Positions 27,191-35,656 of a stretch of DNA of 64,000 bases are shown piece by piece. The notes beneath the pieces are model-generated. The model had not been told where the DNA came from. It saw only the letters and a program-made list of their open reading frames with translations, and searched no databases. The translations under genes were made by a program, and so were the position numbers. Each line of letters opens with the position of its first letter. The first letter of the stretch is position 1. The stretch is from Chitinophaga sp. Cy-1792 (GTDB lineage Bacteria; Bacteroidota; Bacteroidia; Chitinophagales; Chitinophagaceae), in the NCBI RefSeq assembly GCF_011752935.1, contig NZ_VWWO01000002.1:496001-560000 (forward strand), in the 5' to 3' direction.

Positions 27191-27949
27191 ATGAACCTTG
27201 ACAACTTGTCTGCCAGCTATGATGTTTTTTTAAAGAGTATTAACCTTTCCCTGGAATTTCTGGAAACACCTGGTAGTAATAAAGTAGGGTGTCTGCTTTC
27301 ATTATCAGGTAAAGCAATTAACCTGGCGATTTATGAAATGTATGTAAGAAAGGATTTTTCAGGCGCCAGATGCCAGTTTTATACCGCTGCTCTGGAGAAT
27401 GCTTACCTGCATAATAATTTTGAAAAAGGAAAGTATGCCAGCAGCTACATTTATGATAACCACCGTACCTTCTGTTACCCTGTACTAAGTGATAATAGTA
27501 AGCTGGTCCGGTATTATACAAAGTATAAAGATACTTTCGAAAAAACATTTGCAGGAGATTTTGGTACAGCAATTCAGGCAGTGATAACAGCAGATGATGA
27601 GTTGTTGGCCGCAGTCATTACCAGGCTGGAAAAGCACGTATCCGGAAAGACATGGGAAAAGCAATTAGCAGGTTGTGTGCCGGCATTTAAAGGTTTGCAG
27701 ACAAACAACTATGTACAACTGGAAGAGGGCATACAGGAGCTGTTAAAGAAACACCCCAAACAGGAACATACGCCTGCAGCAAGTACGCTTTTTAGTTTGG
27801 AGGCTACTACCCTTGCTAAACTGGGCGTATTAAAAGGCATGGACGTAAAAATAGACAACCCGCTAATTCCTGCTGAAATGCTAATCACACAAGAAACGAC
27901 GGGATGTGAAGTGTTTGATTTTCTGCAAGACCTGCATCAAACATTATAG
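27191..27949 (+). CDS. Imm49-like immunity protein (tentative)
   Basis: A 252-aa largely helical cytoplasmic protein. The C-terminal block STLFSLEATTLAKLGVLKGM followed by NPLIPAEMLI resembles the end of Imm49 immunity proteins, where a (L/S)L(D/E)A..LA.LA...G segment precedes P..P..L. The assignment is from memory and tentative. It is spaced 128 bp from the duplicated genes and 3 bp from the next gene, with which it probably forms a transcription unit. Location in the AT-rich array supports an immunity role. Confidence 0.45.
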   Translation: MNLDNLSASYDVFLKSINLSLEFLETPGSNKVGCLLSLSGKAINLAIYEMYVRKDFSGARCQFYTAALENAYLHNNFEKGKYASSYIYDNHRTFCYPVLSDNSKLVRYYTKYKDTFEKTFAGDFGTAIQAVITADDELLAAVITRLEKHVSGKTWEKQLAGCVPAFKGLQTNNYVQLEEGIQELLKKHPKQEHTPAASTLFSLEATTLAKLGVLKGMDVKIDNPLIPAEMLITQETTGCEVFDFLQDLHQTL

Positions 27950-27952
27950 AAT

Positions 27953-28333
27953 ATGAGTAAAATATACGGGGCAGCAGCTAAAGTCTATATAAAATATAAT
28001 AACGGAGAAATAACTGAACTGGCAAAGATGTTGGATGAAGCACTGCTTATCCGTGACCTTACCTTGGAACATAGGAAAGAGCCGCCTTATGATCTTACCG
28101 GTGTTGGTGAAGCAATGGGATTTCAATGCTGGCTCAATGCAACAGAAGAGGTGAAAGGGTATAATTTCTCGTTCAAACTGGAAACCCATATGAGCATTGA
28201 TGCAATGTTGTCAGGCCAGATGTATGATTTGTCATTTTGGTTAGGTAGATATATAGCAGTGATTTGTGGACTGGATACCTATGTAGAAAGCACTACGGAG
28301 GAGGTTATGTATTTTAATGCTAAAGAAGAATAA
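27953..28333 (+). CDS. Small acidic protein of unknown function in immunity array
   Basis: A 126-aa soluble protein starting 3 bp after the preceding stop. It has no recognised motif; MGFQCWLNATEEVKGYNFSF and a C-terminal acidic stretch are the main visible features. Size, acidity and place fit an immunity protein. The tight spacing suggests it is co-expressed with the Imm49-like gene. Confidence 0.45.
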   Translation: MSKIYGAAAKVYIKYNNGEITELAKMLDEALLIRDLTLEHRKEPPYDLTGVGEAMGFQCWLNATEEVKGYNFSFKLETHMSIDAMLSGQMYDLSFWLGRYIAVICGLDTYVESTTEEVMYFNAKEE

Positions 28334-28412
28334 ATTATCCGGACAGTGAGTGGAATATTTTTAAATATATTATTTGAGAAGTTCTCAGCTACTGTTGCTA
28401 CTATAACTAATA

Positions 28413-28523
28413 ATGATGTTGAAAAGTACTTACGATTATAATAAAAGAGTATTTTGTTACTTAAGCATAAAAGATTTTGCATCAGTAATAGCTGAATTTA
28501 CATGGAAAGAAATATTTGAATAG
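28413..28523 (+). pseudogene. Deletion remnant of the duplicated 333-aa immunity-like gene
   Basis: A 36-codon frame whose residues VFCYLSIKDFASVIAEFTW match the paralogues' FQYISRADFESVIAEFSW (residues 13-30). It then jumps straight to KEIFE and stop, matching their final EEIYE. About 295 codons are missing in between with the frame preserved, so the two ends of a third copy were fused by an internal deletion. The bases agree as well, for example GATTTTGCATCAGTAATAGC against GATTTTGAATCAGTGATAGC in copy 2. Confidence 0.7.
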
Positions 28524-28573
28524 AATAATTATTTTATAATACCTAATGGATTATAAAACCCCGGCATTGGCAC

Positions 28574-29038
28574 ATGATTAAATACTATCGATCTACCTAT
28601 ATTTTTGATGCCGACCTGATAACCGAAACTGAATTTATCGAAAGTGGTACAGGCTATAAGGTATATGAGTCTGCAGCAGCAGATTCGTTGGTAAAGGAAG
28701 ACTGGCGCTTCAATAAGCTGAATTATGTTTATTATTATTCCAGGGACCTTACGCAAAAAATTATTGACTATCATACATCAAACTATCCGCAGATTGGCTG
28801 TGCTACCTGTGAAAGGTTGCCCCGTGGCCTTATCACAACGCACTACAAAGACTTTGAAATCTATAGCCGTTTCATTGTTACTTTTCTTCCTGATGGAACA
28901 GAGGATGTTATGCAAGCCTTTAATAAAGATTTTGAATTAACAGAATATAATAGAACAATATTTGACGAAAATGGAGTGGCAATAATGGAAAAGTACTTCT
29001 GGCCACGTCTGTGGCAAATAGAAGAAGATGAATATTAA
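28574..29038 (+). CDS. Unknown protein in immunity array
   Basis: A 154-aa soluble protein beginning MIKYYRSTYIFDADLITETE. It is rich in Tyr, Phe, Asp and Glu, and a C-x-x-C pair (GCATCERLP) sits near residue 76. No family recognised. It closes the plus-strand part of the array and is followed by a strong hairpin terminator shared with a convergent gene pair. An immunity or orphan antitoxin role is possible from context only. Confidence 0.45.
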   Translation: MIKYYRSTYIFDADLITETEFIESGTGYKVYESAAADSLVKEDWRFNKLNYVYYYSRDLTQKIIDYHTSNYPQIGCATCERLPRGLITTHYKDFEIYSRFIVTFLPDGTEDVMQAFNKDFELTEYNRTIFDENGVAIMEKYFWPRLWQIEEDEY

Positions 29039-29053
29039 TAATTGCTGCATAAA

Positions 29054-29099
29054 ATAGAAAACGCCCGCCACCTGTGAATAGGTTACAGACGTTTTCTAT
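29054..29099. terminator. Bidirectional terminator at convergent junction
   Basis: A perfect 10-bp outer stem (ATAGAAAACG / CGTTTTCTAT) encloses a partly paired inner region. It lies between a plus-strand gene ending at 29038 and a minus-strand gene ending at 29117, with A and T runs on the two sides. Confidence 0.7.
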
Positions 29100-29116
29100 G
29101 AAAATATTTTTATTAC

Positions 29117-29614
29117 TTACCTCAATGCGGGATATACCATGGCATTCTGTGCTATAGCCGATTCCAGCAAAGTTTTGAATTCATCAAGAAACAGTATTTC
29201 CTCACAATCTTCGATATACTCAAGTGACGCTGTTTTGCCTGCTTCAGCCAATGAACTGAGAATATAGTCTTTCGCAGCTATCAGCTTTGTGATAACGGGA
29301 AGTATAATAGTGGGCTCAAACATCATAATGGTTCTTTCGTCATCATATCCACTTATTCCTGTTCCACTCCAGGCATCTGATATCTGGTCAAAAATATGTA
29401 AGTGATGCCGTATTAAACCAAATTGATGTATGGGGCAAAGGTTCATGGCTTCCTTCATGATCCTGAATTCACCCGGAGTAGCTATATAGGATCCAGGAAT
29501 CGCAAAATCATCAATTGGTTCCTCTTTTACTTCATAATATCCCATCATGGGAATGTGTCCAACAATGCAGCCGGGCGCTTTCTGGTAGGCCCCGACAGAA
29601 AAAACCATATTCAT
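29117..29614 (-). CDS. Unknown protein, paralogue of the next gene
   Basis: A 165-aa soluble protein. Shared with the neighbouring gene are GAYQKAPGCIVGH, YYEVKEE, a central MFEP segment, an ILSSL helix and a final FKTLLESAIAQNA. No family is recognised. The pair lies on the strand opposite to the immunity array but within the same AT-rich block, 38 bp apart. Head-to-tail paralogues of this size beside a polymorphic toxin are often immunity proteins; that is inference. Confidence 0.5.
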   Translation of the reverse strand: MNMVFSVGAYQKAPGCIVGHIPMMGYYEVKEEPIDDFAIPGSYIATPGEFRIMKEAMNLCPIHQFGLIRHHLHIFDQISDAWSGTGISGYDDERTIMMFEPTIILPVITKLIAAKDYILSSLAEAGKTASLEYIEDCEEILFLDEFKTLLESAIAQNAMVYPALR

Positions 29615-29652
29615 AGGTGTGTGTTTTATAAATACAAAAGCGGGAGCATTGC

Positions 29653-30138
29653 TTAACCAAATGTGAAGCTAACAATGGCATCTTTTTCTACTGCTTTTTC
29701 CAGCAAGGCCTTGAAAGCAGTCAGCATTTCCACTTCTCCTCTTTCTTTGATTAATGCTACTGTACTATCTTCCAGTGAAGAGAGAATATCATCTGCAGCA
29801 TCCAGTAAACTTGAAATCGTAGATAGTAATTTAACCGGGTCAAACATCAGGCAGGTTGTTATACCTTCATGTTTACCATAACCGGCACCGCTATAGGGAC
29901 TGGGGGCCTGGTTATAGAAATATAAATCCGGTGCATCCAGGCTATACTGGTATAGCCTCCTGCTGTTCATGATTTCTGTGATTAAATATATTTCGCCATA
30001 ATGGCAAATATCTAAATCCGGGAGTTCATACGCCATGATAGCGTCTTCTTTTACTTCGTATACCCCTAAAATATTGACATGTCCAACGATACAGTCAGCG
30101 GCTTTCTGATAAGCGTTAATACCAATTACTACACCCAT
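29653..30138 (-). CDS. Unknown protein, paralogue of the preceding gene
   Basis: A 161-aa protein with the same frame as the 165-aa neighbour: INAYQKAADCIVGH, VYEVKED, LMFDPVKLL, ILSSLEDS and FKALLEKAVEKDA. Identity is roughly a third, much lower than between the 333-aa twins, so this duplication is older. It is probably the first gene of a two-gene minus-strand unit. No TAnnTTTG element is visible upstream. Confidence 0.5.
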   Translation of the reverse strand: MGVVIGINAYQKAADCIVGHVNILGVYEVKEDAIMAYELPDLDICHYGEIYLITEIMNSRRLYQYSLDAPDLYFYNQAPSPYSGAGYGKHEGITTCLMFDPVKLLSTISSLLDAADDILSSLEDSTVALIKERGEVEMLTAFKALLEKAVEKDAIVSFTFG

Positions 30139-30417
30139 ATGTGTTTGTTTGAATGATGATTTAATTATTGTCAGCGGCTATTACCTGTACAGTACTGCTC
30201 ATTGTTCTGGTGTGCATGACCACCATGGGAAATAGTACAAAATATTCTTTCATAGGTTGCAGGAATCGCTGAATACGCAATTTATTAATTTGTATTTAAA
30301 ATATATATGTTTTTAGAGAGATGATAGGATGATGATTTGCAAAAGATAGCCGTTTTGTACAATTTTCGGGAATTGCATTCACAGACCTTTGTCATGTATA
30401 CCCAAAATACATAGGCA

Positions 30418-31389
30418 ATGAACAAGCATAATATTATCATGAGTGAAAATGAACTGGCATTACGATCGTTCCTGAAGCAGGAGGGAACACCCAGCTGGCA
30501 GAGTCGTTTTTTTACCGGTTTATTAAGATTACTTCCCATCAAGCGCCAGACCGCTACGGCGGAGGCAGTACAAAGACGTGTACGTAAACTGGCGCTGCAT
30601 CCGCCTTCGCATAAACCCGTAGGACTAGGTGCTGGTGTAAACGTAACACTACAACAGTTTGCAGGATGGCCTGTTTATTATACCTCACCTGCTGCCGGCA
30701 CGCCGGTACATCATTATGTGGTATTCCTGCATGGTGGTGGTTATATTAATGAGATTGTAAAAGCGCACTGGAAAATACTGGGCACACTGACACGCAGTAC
30801 TGGCGTGCATTGTGTAGTGCCTATCTATCCACTGGCCCCGAAAGGTACTGCCAGCAAAGTGGTGCCGGTAGTAGGCGCGTTACTGCGTCAGTTACTTCAG
30901 GATGCCGGCACAGCGAAAGTTACGCTGATGGGGAATTCTGCCGGCGCCGGCATGGCGGTAGCCGCCGCACAGTGGCTCCGCGATAATGGCCATCCACAGC
31001 CTTTTCAACTCCTGCTTATTTCACCCGGACTCGATGCCACTGTGAGTAGCCCTGAACAACAGCAGCTCGCAGCAACAGACCCAATTCAGGATATTCCGGG
31101 TATGCAGGAAGGGGCACGATTATACGCTGCTGAACTGGATATCACACATCCTTATGTGAGTCCGTTGAGAGGTGACCTGCATGGACTTGCACCCATGATG
31201 ATATTCTCAGGTACTTTGGATTTATTGTATCCGGATAGTATAGCATTGGCTACAAAGGCCAGGGCTGCAGGTGTGGCCGTGGAGCTGCATTTGCGCCGTG
31301 GCCAGATTCATAATTATGTTGCGTTACCTACACCGGAAGGGAAGGAGGCCATGGCGCTGATCATGAAGGCCGTTAGTAATAAAGGTTAA
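30418..31389 (+). CDS. Alpha/beta hydrolase, HSL-type esterase/lipase
   Basis: A 323-aa cytoplasmic enzyme. The oxyanion-hole signature is FLHGGGYIN, the nucleophile elbow is GNSAGAGMA, the acid is probably the Asp in GTLDLLYPDS and the histidine that in GQIHNYVALP. These define the hormone-sensitive-lipase (H) branch, which cleaves short-chain carboxyl esters. The substrate is unknown. Another ATG seven codons downstream (MSENELALRS) could also be used. It is a single gene, with a terminator hairpin 51 bp after the stop. Confidence 0.88.
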   Translation: MNKHNIIMSENELALRSFLKQEGTPSWQSRFFTGLLRLLPIKRQTATAEAVQRRVRKLALHPPSHKPVGLGAGVNVTLQQFAGWPVYYTSPAAGTPVHHYVVFLHGGGYINEIVKAHWKILGTLTRSTGVHCVVPIYPLAPKGTASKVVPVVGALLRQLLQDAGTAKVTLMGNSAGAGMAVAAAQWLRDNGHPQPFQLLLISPGLDATVSSPEQQQLAATDPIQDIPGMQEGARLYAAELDITHPYVSPLRGDLHGLAPMMIFSGTLDLLYPDSIALATKARAAGVAVELHLRRGQIHNYVALPTPEGKEAMALIMKAVSNKG

Positions 31390-31440
31390 TCAATATTGTT
31401 TGCATTTAAATTTTAGCTGCGACGCAATGTCAAGGATATG

Positions 31441-31478
31441 GCTGCTTTCGGGAATTTTACTGAAAGCAGCTTTTATTT
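31441..31478 (+). terminator. Rho-independent terminator of the esterase gene
   Basis: A 9-bp stem GCTGCTTTC / GAAAGCAGC is followed by TTTTATTT. It lies in the 361-bp gap 31390-31750. The rest of that gap shows only AT-rich sequence and the -7 element at 31726. Confidence 0.75.
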
Positions 31479-31725
31479 CAGGAGGTAGCGCGTTGTAGCC
31501 GATGGCAGAAAATTAATAATAATGGTAGTAGTCCTTGTAATCAATACATGGCATACTAGATAAGCTCGCACTGTTTAGTTTTACTCCTGCCTGTTATGGT
31601 TGGTTTTCCCTGCTGACATATAACCGTACTTACTTTTTTGCCGCCTTATCATGATGAATATGATAGACTATTATAATGTAAATATTAAATATTTAATCAA
31701 ATTTTTATATAATTGGAAAGGATAG

Positions 31726-31733
31726 TAATTTTG
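31726..31733 (+). promoter_or_regulatory. Bacteroidota -7 promoter element
   Basis: TAATTTTG, an exact TAnnTTTG, lies 17 bp before the ATG of the exported-protein gene. No matching -33 element is apparent. Confidence 0.5.
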
Positions 31734-31750
31734 AAAAAATACCTACACCC

Positions 31751-32563
31751 ATGAAAACTAGAATTCTGACTGCAGGATTGTTAATCCTTTCTTTCGCCAG
31801 CTTTGCCCAAAACCAGACAGCTGATGACGACAACATTGAATACGAATTAAAAAGCAATGAAAAACTTGGTTATATTATTACCAAAGATGACCAGAAAGTA
31901 GAAGGCGTTGTAAAACTGGCCGGCTCAGAAAAATCTCCATGGGACAACCAGAAGAAGGTGAGGTTTCTTGCAAAAGAAAACATTGATCCCACTGCGAAAC
32001 GCCAGCATTTTAAGGTGTTGAAAGTAGATGACCTGAAGGAGTATGTAGCAGTGGAAAACAATGCTGAAAGACGTTTCAGGGTAATTAAATTCTCCAACAT
32101 GCGTGCTGCTATGTCAATGGGCGACGGTATTGGCTCTACCATCAAAGGCATCAAGAACGCTTCCAGCACTACCCATATGGCGGAAGTAATTATCGATGGT
32201 CCTATCACCATGTACCGCCTGTATGGTTATCCTACCATGGTGGCTGTTGGTAATGCAGACGTTGCACAGGCAGAGCAGGATGAAAACAACCTGCGTAATA
32301 ACCCGGATATCCTGGTACAGAAAGGCGACGACAGACCAAGAGAACTCCGTACCGGCGATATCAAAAAACTGGTAGACGATTGTTCCGCTGTATCTACCAA
32401 ACTGGCTGCCGGCGAATTCCATACCTATGATCCTGCCAAAGAAGAAAAGAAAAAAACCGGTTTCGGTAAACTGATCAAAGGTGAAACCGAAAGACTTGGC
32501 AGCAAACTGGAAGATATGGGCGTGGAAATCTTCACCGCATATAATACTACCTGTAAACAATAG
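31751..32563 (+). CDS. Exported protein of unknown function
   Basis: A 270-aa protein with a signal peptide at residues 1-19 (ending FASFAQ). The mature part is charged, with LGYIITKDDQKVEGVVKL, a run of YRLYGYPTM, and a lysine-rich stretch EEKKKTGFGKLIKGE near the C-terminus. Proteins of this plan are common and uncharacterised in Bacteroidota. It has no membrane segment beyond the signal and no enzyme motif. It is a single gene with its own -7 element and a strong terminator. Confidence 0.65.
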   Translation: MKTRILTAGLLILSFASFAQNQTADDDNIEYELKSNEKLGYIITKDDQKVEGVVKLAGSEKSPWDNQKKVRFLAKENIDPTAKRQHFKVLKVDDLKEYVAVENNAERRFRVIKFSNMRAAMSMGDGIGSTIKGIKNASSTTHMAEVIIDGPITMYRLYGYPTMVAVGNADVAQAEQDENNLRNNPDILVQKGDDRPRELRTGDIKKLVDDCSAVSTKLAAGEFHTYDPAKEEKKKTGFGKLIKGETERLGSKLEDMGVEIFTAYNTTCKQ

Positions 32564-32592
32564 GTTACCGCTAAATAGCATTTATTTTTATT

Positions 32593-32627
32593 AAAAGGGT
32601 TGTAAGTCGCAGACTTACAACCCTTTT
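32593..32627. terminator. Strong rho-independent terminator
   Basis: A perfect 16-bp stem from AAAAGGGTTGTAAGTC to its complement with a 3-base loop, flanked by A and T runs, 30 bp after the stop of the exported-protein gene. Confidence 0.9.
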
Positions 32628-32656
32628 GGCTTTTATGGCATCAACGCTATTTTTTA

Positions 32657-32689
32657 TTTGCTGAAATGCTAAAAATATTAGTATTTTTG
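32657..32689 (+). promoter_or_regulatory. Bacteroidota promoter with -33 and -7 elements
   Basis: TTTG at 32657-32660 and TATTTTTG at 32682-32689 are separated by 21 bp, a good fit to the TTTG-N19-23-TAnnTTTG pattern. Transcription would begin near 32695, which leaves about 30 bp before the GTG at 32725 and supports that start. Confidence 0.65.
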
Positions 32690-32724
32690 TCCCGGGGCAC
32701 ATTTCATCCGCAAATCGAAATATA

Positions 32725-33441
32725 GTGCCATTAGAGTTAGAGCATATTAAAGAGGGTTTGTATTACAGATACAAAAACAGCATCGTGCGCATAGAGGAAA
32801 TTCATTACCCCTTCCTTCCTATCATGCGGCATGCAATGGAAGCGATCATTATTGAAAATAACGAACTGTTTATGCTCGGTTTTGAGACCTGGGGCAGAGC
32901 GGGAGAGTTTATACGGCAACTTTCCAACGATCGCAGTATGGGCCTGAAAAGGACTACCAACGCCGGATGGGGCGTATGGGTCAACGGCGCCGATCTGAAA
33001 ACTGAATTACAGTTTGTACATGAAATACAGGAGATGTGGCTGGTATTATTCCGGGAAGTACTGCGGCGCAAAGGCGATGAACCCAGGCCCCCGTTGAAAC
33101 TGGTATATTATCAGATGAAGAATTCTACTACCGCAGTAAAAACAGGTATGGAAACCAAAGGCCGCTATGCCGGCAAGTTCATCAACTATAGCGAAGTGAT
33201 TCCTTATCAGCAGCAACTTTATTACGTCACCTGGGATTGCACCTTCGTGTTCCGTAATATTGCTGTCGCCATATGGATGGTAACAGAACCCGCAGATGCA
33301 AAAGATATTCTTTTCGAGTTCGAAGGCCGTAAATGGGGCCTGGAGCTGGTTGCCGGCAAAGGCACTACAGACAAAGATACCCGGGCCGCCGCCAAATGGC
33401 TGCACCACCACCTGGCGGAGAATGTATATAAAAGATTATAA
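32725..33441 (+). CDS. Conserved protein of unknown function, GTG start
   Basis: A 238-aa soluble protein. No in-frame ATG is available before the conserved-looking IKEGLYYRYKNSIVRIEEI, and a well-formed promoter lies just upstream, so GTG at 32725 is chosen. It is rich in aromatic residues (GWGVWVNGADL, YYVTWDCTFVFRNIAVAIW). No motif recognised. It stands alone between terminator and membrane-protein gene. Confidence 0.55.
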   Translation: MPLELEHIKEGLYYRYKNSIVRIEEIHYPFLPIMRHAMEAIIIENNELFMLGFETWGRAGEFIRQLSNDRSMGLKRTTNAGWGVWVNGADLKTELQFVHEIQEMWLVLFREVLRRKGDEPRPPLKLVYYQMKNSTTAVKTGMETKGRYAGKFINYSEVIPYQQQLYYVTWDCTFVFRNIAVAIWMVTEPADAKDILFEFEGRKWGLELVAGKGTTDKDTRAAAKWLHHHLAENVYKRL

Positions 33442-33503
33442 CAGCTGATGGATATTTGTCGCGCTATAATGCATAACTTACCGCCTGTAGCACCTATACT
33501 CTT

Positions 33504-33887
33504 ATGAAAGTCATCAAAACAAACTGGATTAATTTCCTTGGTGTATTCATCACCGTGTTGCTGTATGTGGTTATAGGCAACTTGTCAGAAGCTGTCAGTA
33601 TTGGCGGGCTTTTATTAATGGCATTACTATTGATATTCCTATACGGTATAATTTTCTGGATAGGCCTTTTTGCAGCCCTCATCACACTCGATCTTATCCT
33701 CATAAGAGAAAACCAACGCCACCTGCTCAGAAACCTGCTGATAGAATGGTTTATTATCAGCATTCCGTTTATGTATTGGACGGCGATATACGAGGAATAT
33801 ATCTTCCTTCCGGCAATACTGTCCTTGCTGGTTACACAGATTTTGCGGAAACAGTTAATTGTAAGCGTGTGTAAAAGCAGTAGTTGA
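33504..33887 (+). CDS. Small integral membrane protein
   Basis: A 127-aa protein with about four hydrophobic segments (residues roughly 10-28, 33-52, 55-68 and 80-110) separated by short charged loops such as LIRENQRHLLRN. No family or function recognised. It converges on the minus-strand ATPase module and has no clear terminator. Confidence 0.5.
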   Translation: MKVIKTNWINFLGVFITVLLYVVIGNLSEAVSIGGLLLMALLLIFLYGIIFWIGLFAALITLDLILIRENQRHLLRNLLIEWFIISIPFMYWTAIYEEYIFLPAILSLLVTQILRKQLIVSVCKSSS

Positions 33888-33928
33888 GTGCACCAAACTA
33901 TCTGTATCCCAGAATAATACGCATTATG

Positions 33929-34351
33929 TTACTTTTCTGCTACTGGATAAAACGCATGCTCTTTATCAAGAAATATAATATAAAAAATATTCTCTTCGAA
34001 AAAGCCTGCTACAACTTCTTTGCTCTTTTTGGTGATATGCATGGCCCCCCAGTTTTTATGAGGTAGATGTTTAGGCTCAGTGAATCCGGAGTGTTTGGGG
34101 AATGCCCCGTATTGCTTGATACTCCCATCCTGCAATGCTTCTTCGCAGGTGTATTTATTTAAATGACGTATCATTTCCATCATGTTTGCAAGATGTCCAA
34201 GTGCTTCCCAGTCTTTAAGGCGTTGGCCTTCCGTGACATCGATCAATAGTTCCAGAGAAAAATTTAGTTTAGGCTTTTTTGGCCCTTGCGGACCTCTTTT
34301 CCCTTGTTCCCTTTGATATGCTGGCAGTTTTTTTTCCTTTTTACTCGCCAT
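33929..34351 (-). CDS. Small partner protein of the AAA ATPase, unknown function
   Basis: A 140-aa protein whose start overlaps the end of the ATPase gene by 11 bp, so the two are translationally coupled. The first 30 residues are strongly basic (MASKKEKKLPAYQREQGKRG). The C-terminal part, HKNWGAMHITKKSKEVVAGF then IFYIIFLDKEHAFYP, looks like a small beta-sheet domain with conserved-looking His residues. I do not recognise a family; it is shorter than RloB or TOPRIM partners and lacks their motifs. The tight coupling to an ATPase of a type common in abortive-infection systems suggests an effector or its antidote. Confidence 0.55.
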   Translation of the reverse strand: MASKKEKKLPAYQREQGKRGPQGPKKPKLNFSLELLIDVTEGQRLKDWEALGHLANMMEMIRHLNKYTCEEALQDGSIKQYGAFPKHSGFTEPKHLPHKNWGAMHITKKSKEVVAGFFEENIFYIIFLDKEHAFYPVAEK

Positions 34352-35552
34352 ACAATAAATCAGTTAATTTGTCTGTGATTTCGATCGTATCAGCAGCGCC
34401 AAAGGTATTGTCAAGGTACTTTTTAGCAAAGTCTGAGGTATTGCGTACAGCCTTGGTACTAAAATCCGATAAGGGATAAAGTGTTGATACACCAAATTGG
34501 TCTTTATTGGTAAACCATATCTGATCTCTCCTCAGCAAATCTTTGTCTAATAAATTTGTATCCTGCGCAGAAAAAATAAATTGCGCATTCCGTTTGTTGT
34601 ATTTATGAAATAATTCGAGAAGCTTTTTTGTTAAGTTTGGATGCAGCTTACAGTCAAATTCATCAATGAAAAGAATGCCCCCGATACGTAATGTTAAATA
34701 AACCGGACCTAGAATATGTATTAACTTCCTGGTTCCGTCAGATTCCATATTGGGACTGAATGGAAGCGACCCTACGATCAGGTTGTTCGCGTCATATCTT
34801 CTATGATAGGTAATAATTTCACCGTCTTTTTCACCAGCTTCTATGTTGGCTATTTCAAGATACTTGAGTGCGACTGTTGCCCATTTCCTAAAACCATTGT
34901 CCTCTTTCAACATGTTGGCAGTTAATTTCGTATATGGGTTCTGGTCGATGCCATCAATTGTGGCAGTACTTTGAAACCATTCCAGTACTTCCTGACTGAC
35001 AGGCTGATTGTATTGTGCAAGATGGCTTAATAACAGCACATTTTTATTAACTTCTGTATGGAATTTTTCTCCTTCTTCAAATGATTCGTGGTTGATCTGG
35101 TATTGCTGGTTATCCCGTTTGAAAAGCAAAATTTCCCTATCCTGTTTTCGGTAAAGCCATTCTTTTTTAATAGTATTTCCATGCAGCTCATATCCATATC
35201 GGTAGATGTATTGTCCTTTTAGGAACGATACTTCAAACATGGTGTTTTCCCTTTCAGAAGCTGTATTGAGCAGGAAATGCCGCAGATAAACTTTGCGTTG
35301 ATTATCCTGATCAAGTGAATCACGAAATGAATTGAAAATAACCCTTGTAAAGGAATAATATGCAGTAATGAAATTACTCTTTCCACTACCATTGACACCA
35401 TATACAGCAGCAACCTTTATCAAATCAAAACCTTTGCTGGTTTTAATAATATTATCATCTTCCAGTTCCTTAAATGACTTAACCGGCGTCATCAAAAAAC
35501 TTACTTCATCCTTGAATGAAAGGTAATTTCTGAACTTAAATTCTATAAGCAT
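34341..35552 (-). CDS. ABC/SMC-like AAA ATPase (AAA_15/21 type), putative defence module
   Basis: A 403-aa ATPase. The start is placed at the ATG giving MLIEFKFRNYLSFKDEVSF, because that opening strand is typical of the family and the 25 residues before it are unstructured. Walker A is GVNGSGKS at 52-59. A signature-like SDGTRKLIHI precedes Walker B ILFIDEFD near residue 295. The position of the family's switch histidine reads FIFSAQD, with Gln in place of His. Proteins like this occur in phage-defence and toxin-antitoxin pairs (RloA, AbiL, PARIS AriA and relatives). The partner here is the overlapping 140-aa gene. The module is flanked by unrelated housekeeping-type genes, which fits an inserted accessory cassette. 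Confidence 0.75.
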   Translation of the reverse strand: MLIEFKFRNYLSFKDEVSFLMTPVKSFKELEDDNIIKTSKGFDLIKVAAVYGVNGSGKSNFITAYYSFTRVIFNSFRDSLDQDNQRKVYLRHFLLNTASERENTMFEVSFLKGQYIYRYGYELHGNTIKKEWLYRKQDREILLFKRDNQQYQINHESFEEGEKFHTEVNKNVLLLSHLAQYNQPVSQEVLEWFQSTATIDGIDQNPYTKLTANMLKEDNGFRKWATVALKYLEIANIEAGEKDGEIITYHRRYDANNLIVGSLPFSPNMESDGTRKLIHILGPVYLTLRIGGILFIDEFDCKLHPNLTKKLLELFHKYNKRNAQFIFSAQDTNLLDKDLLRRDQIWFTNKDQFGVSTLYPLSDFSTKAVRNTSDFAKKYLDNTFGAADTIEITDKLTDLLYGE

Positions 35553-35656
35553 AACATAACAAAGTCTACACGAATATAACGTTAATTTATTAATTTGAAA
35601 AATAATGGTAGATTTTTGACTTAACATTGTTTTTCGATTTCATCTGCTCCTCCGGT

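Noticed and set aside
33929..35552. RloAB, PARIS or Septu defence system
   Set aside because: The ATPase type is compatible, but the 140-aa partner lacks TOPRIM, RloB and HNH motifs and is too short. Left unnamed.
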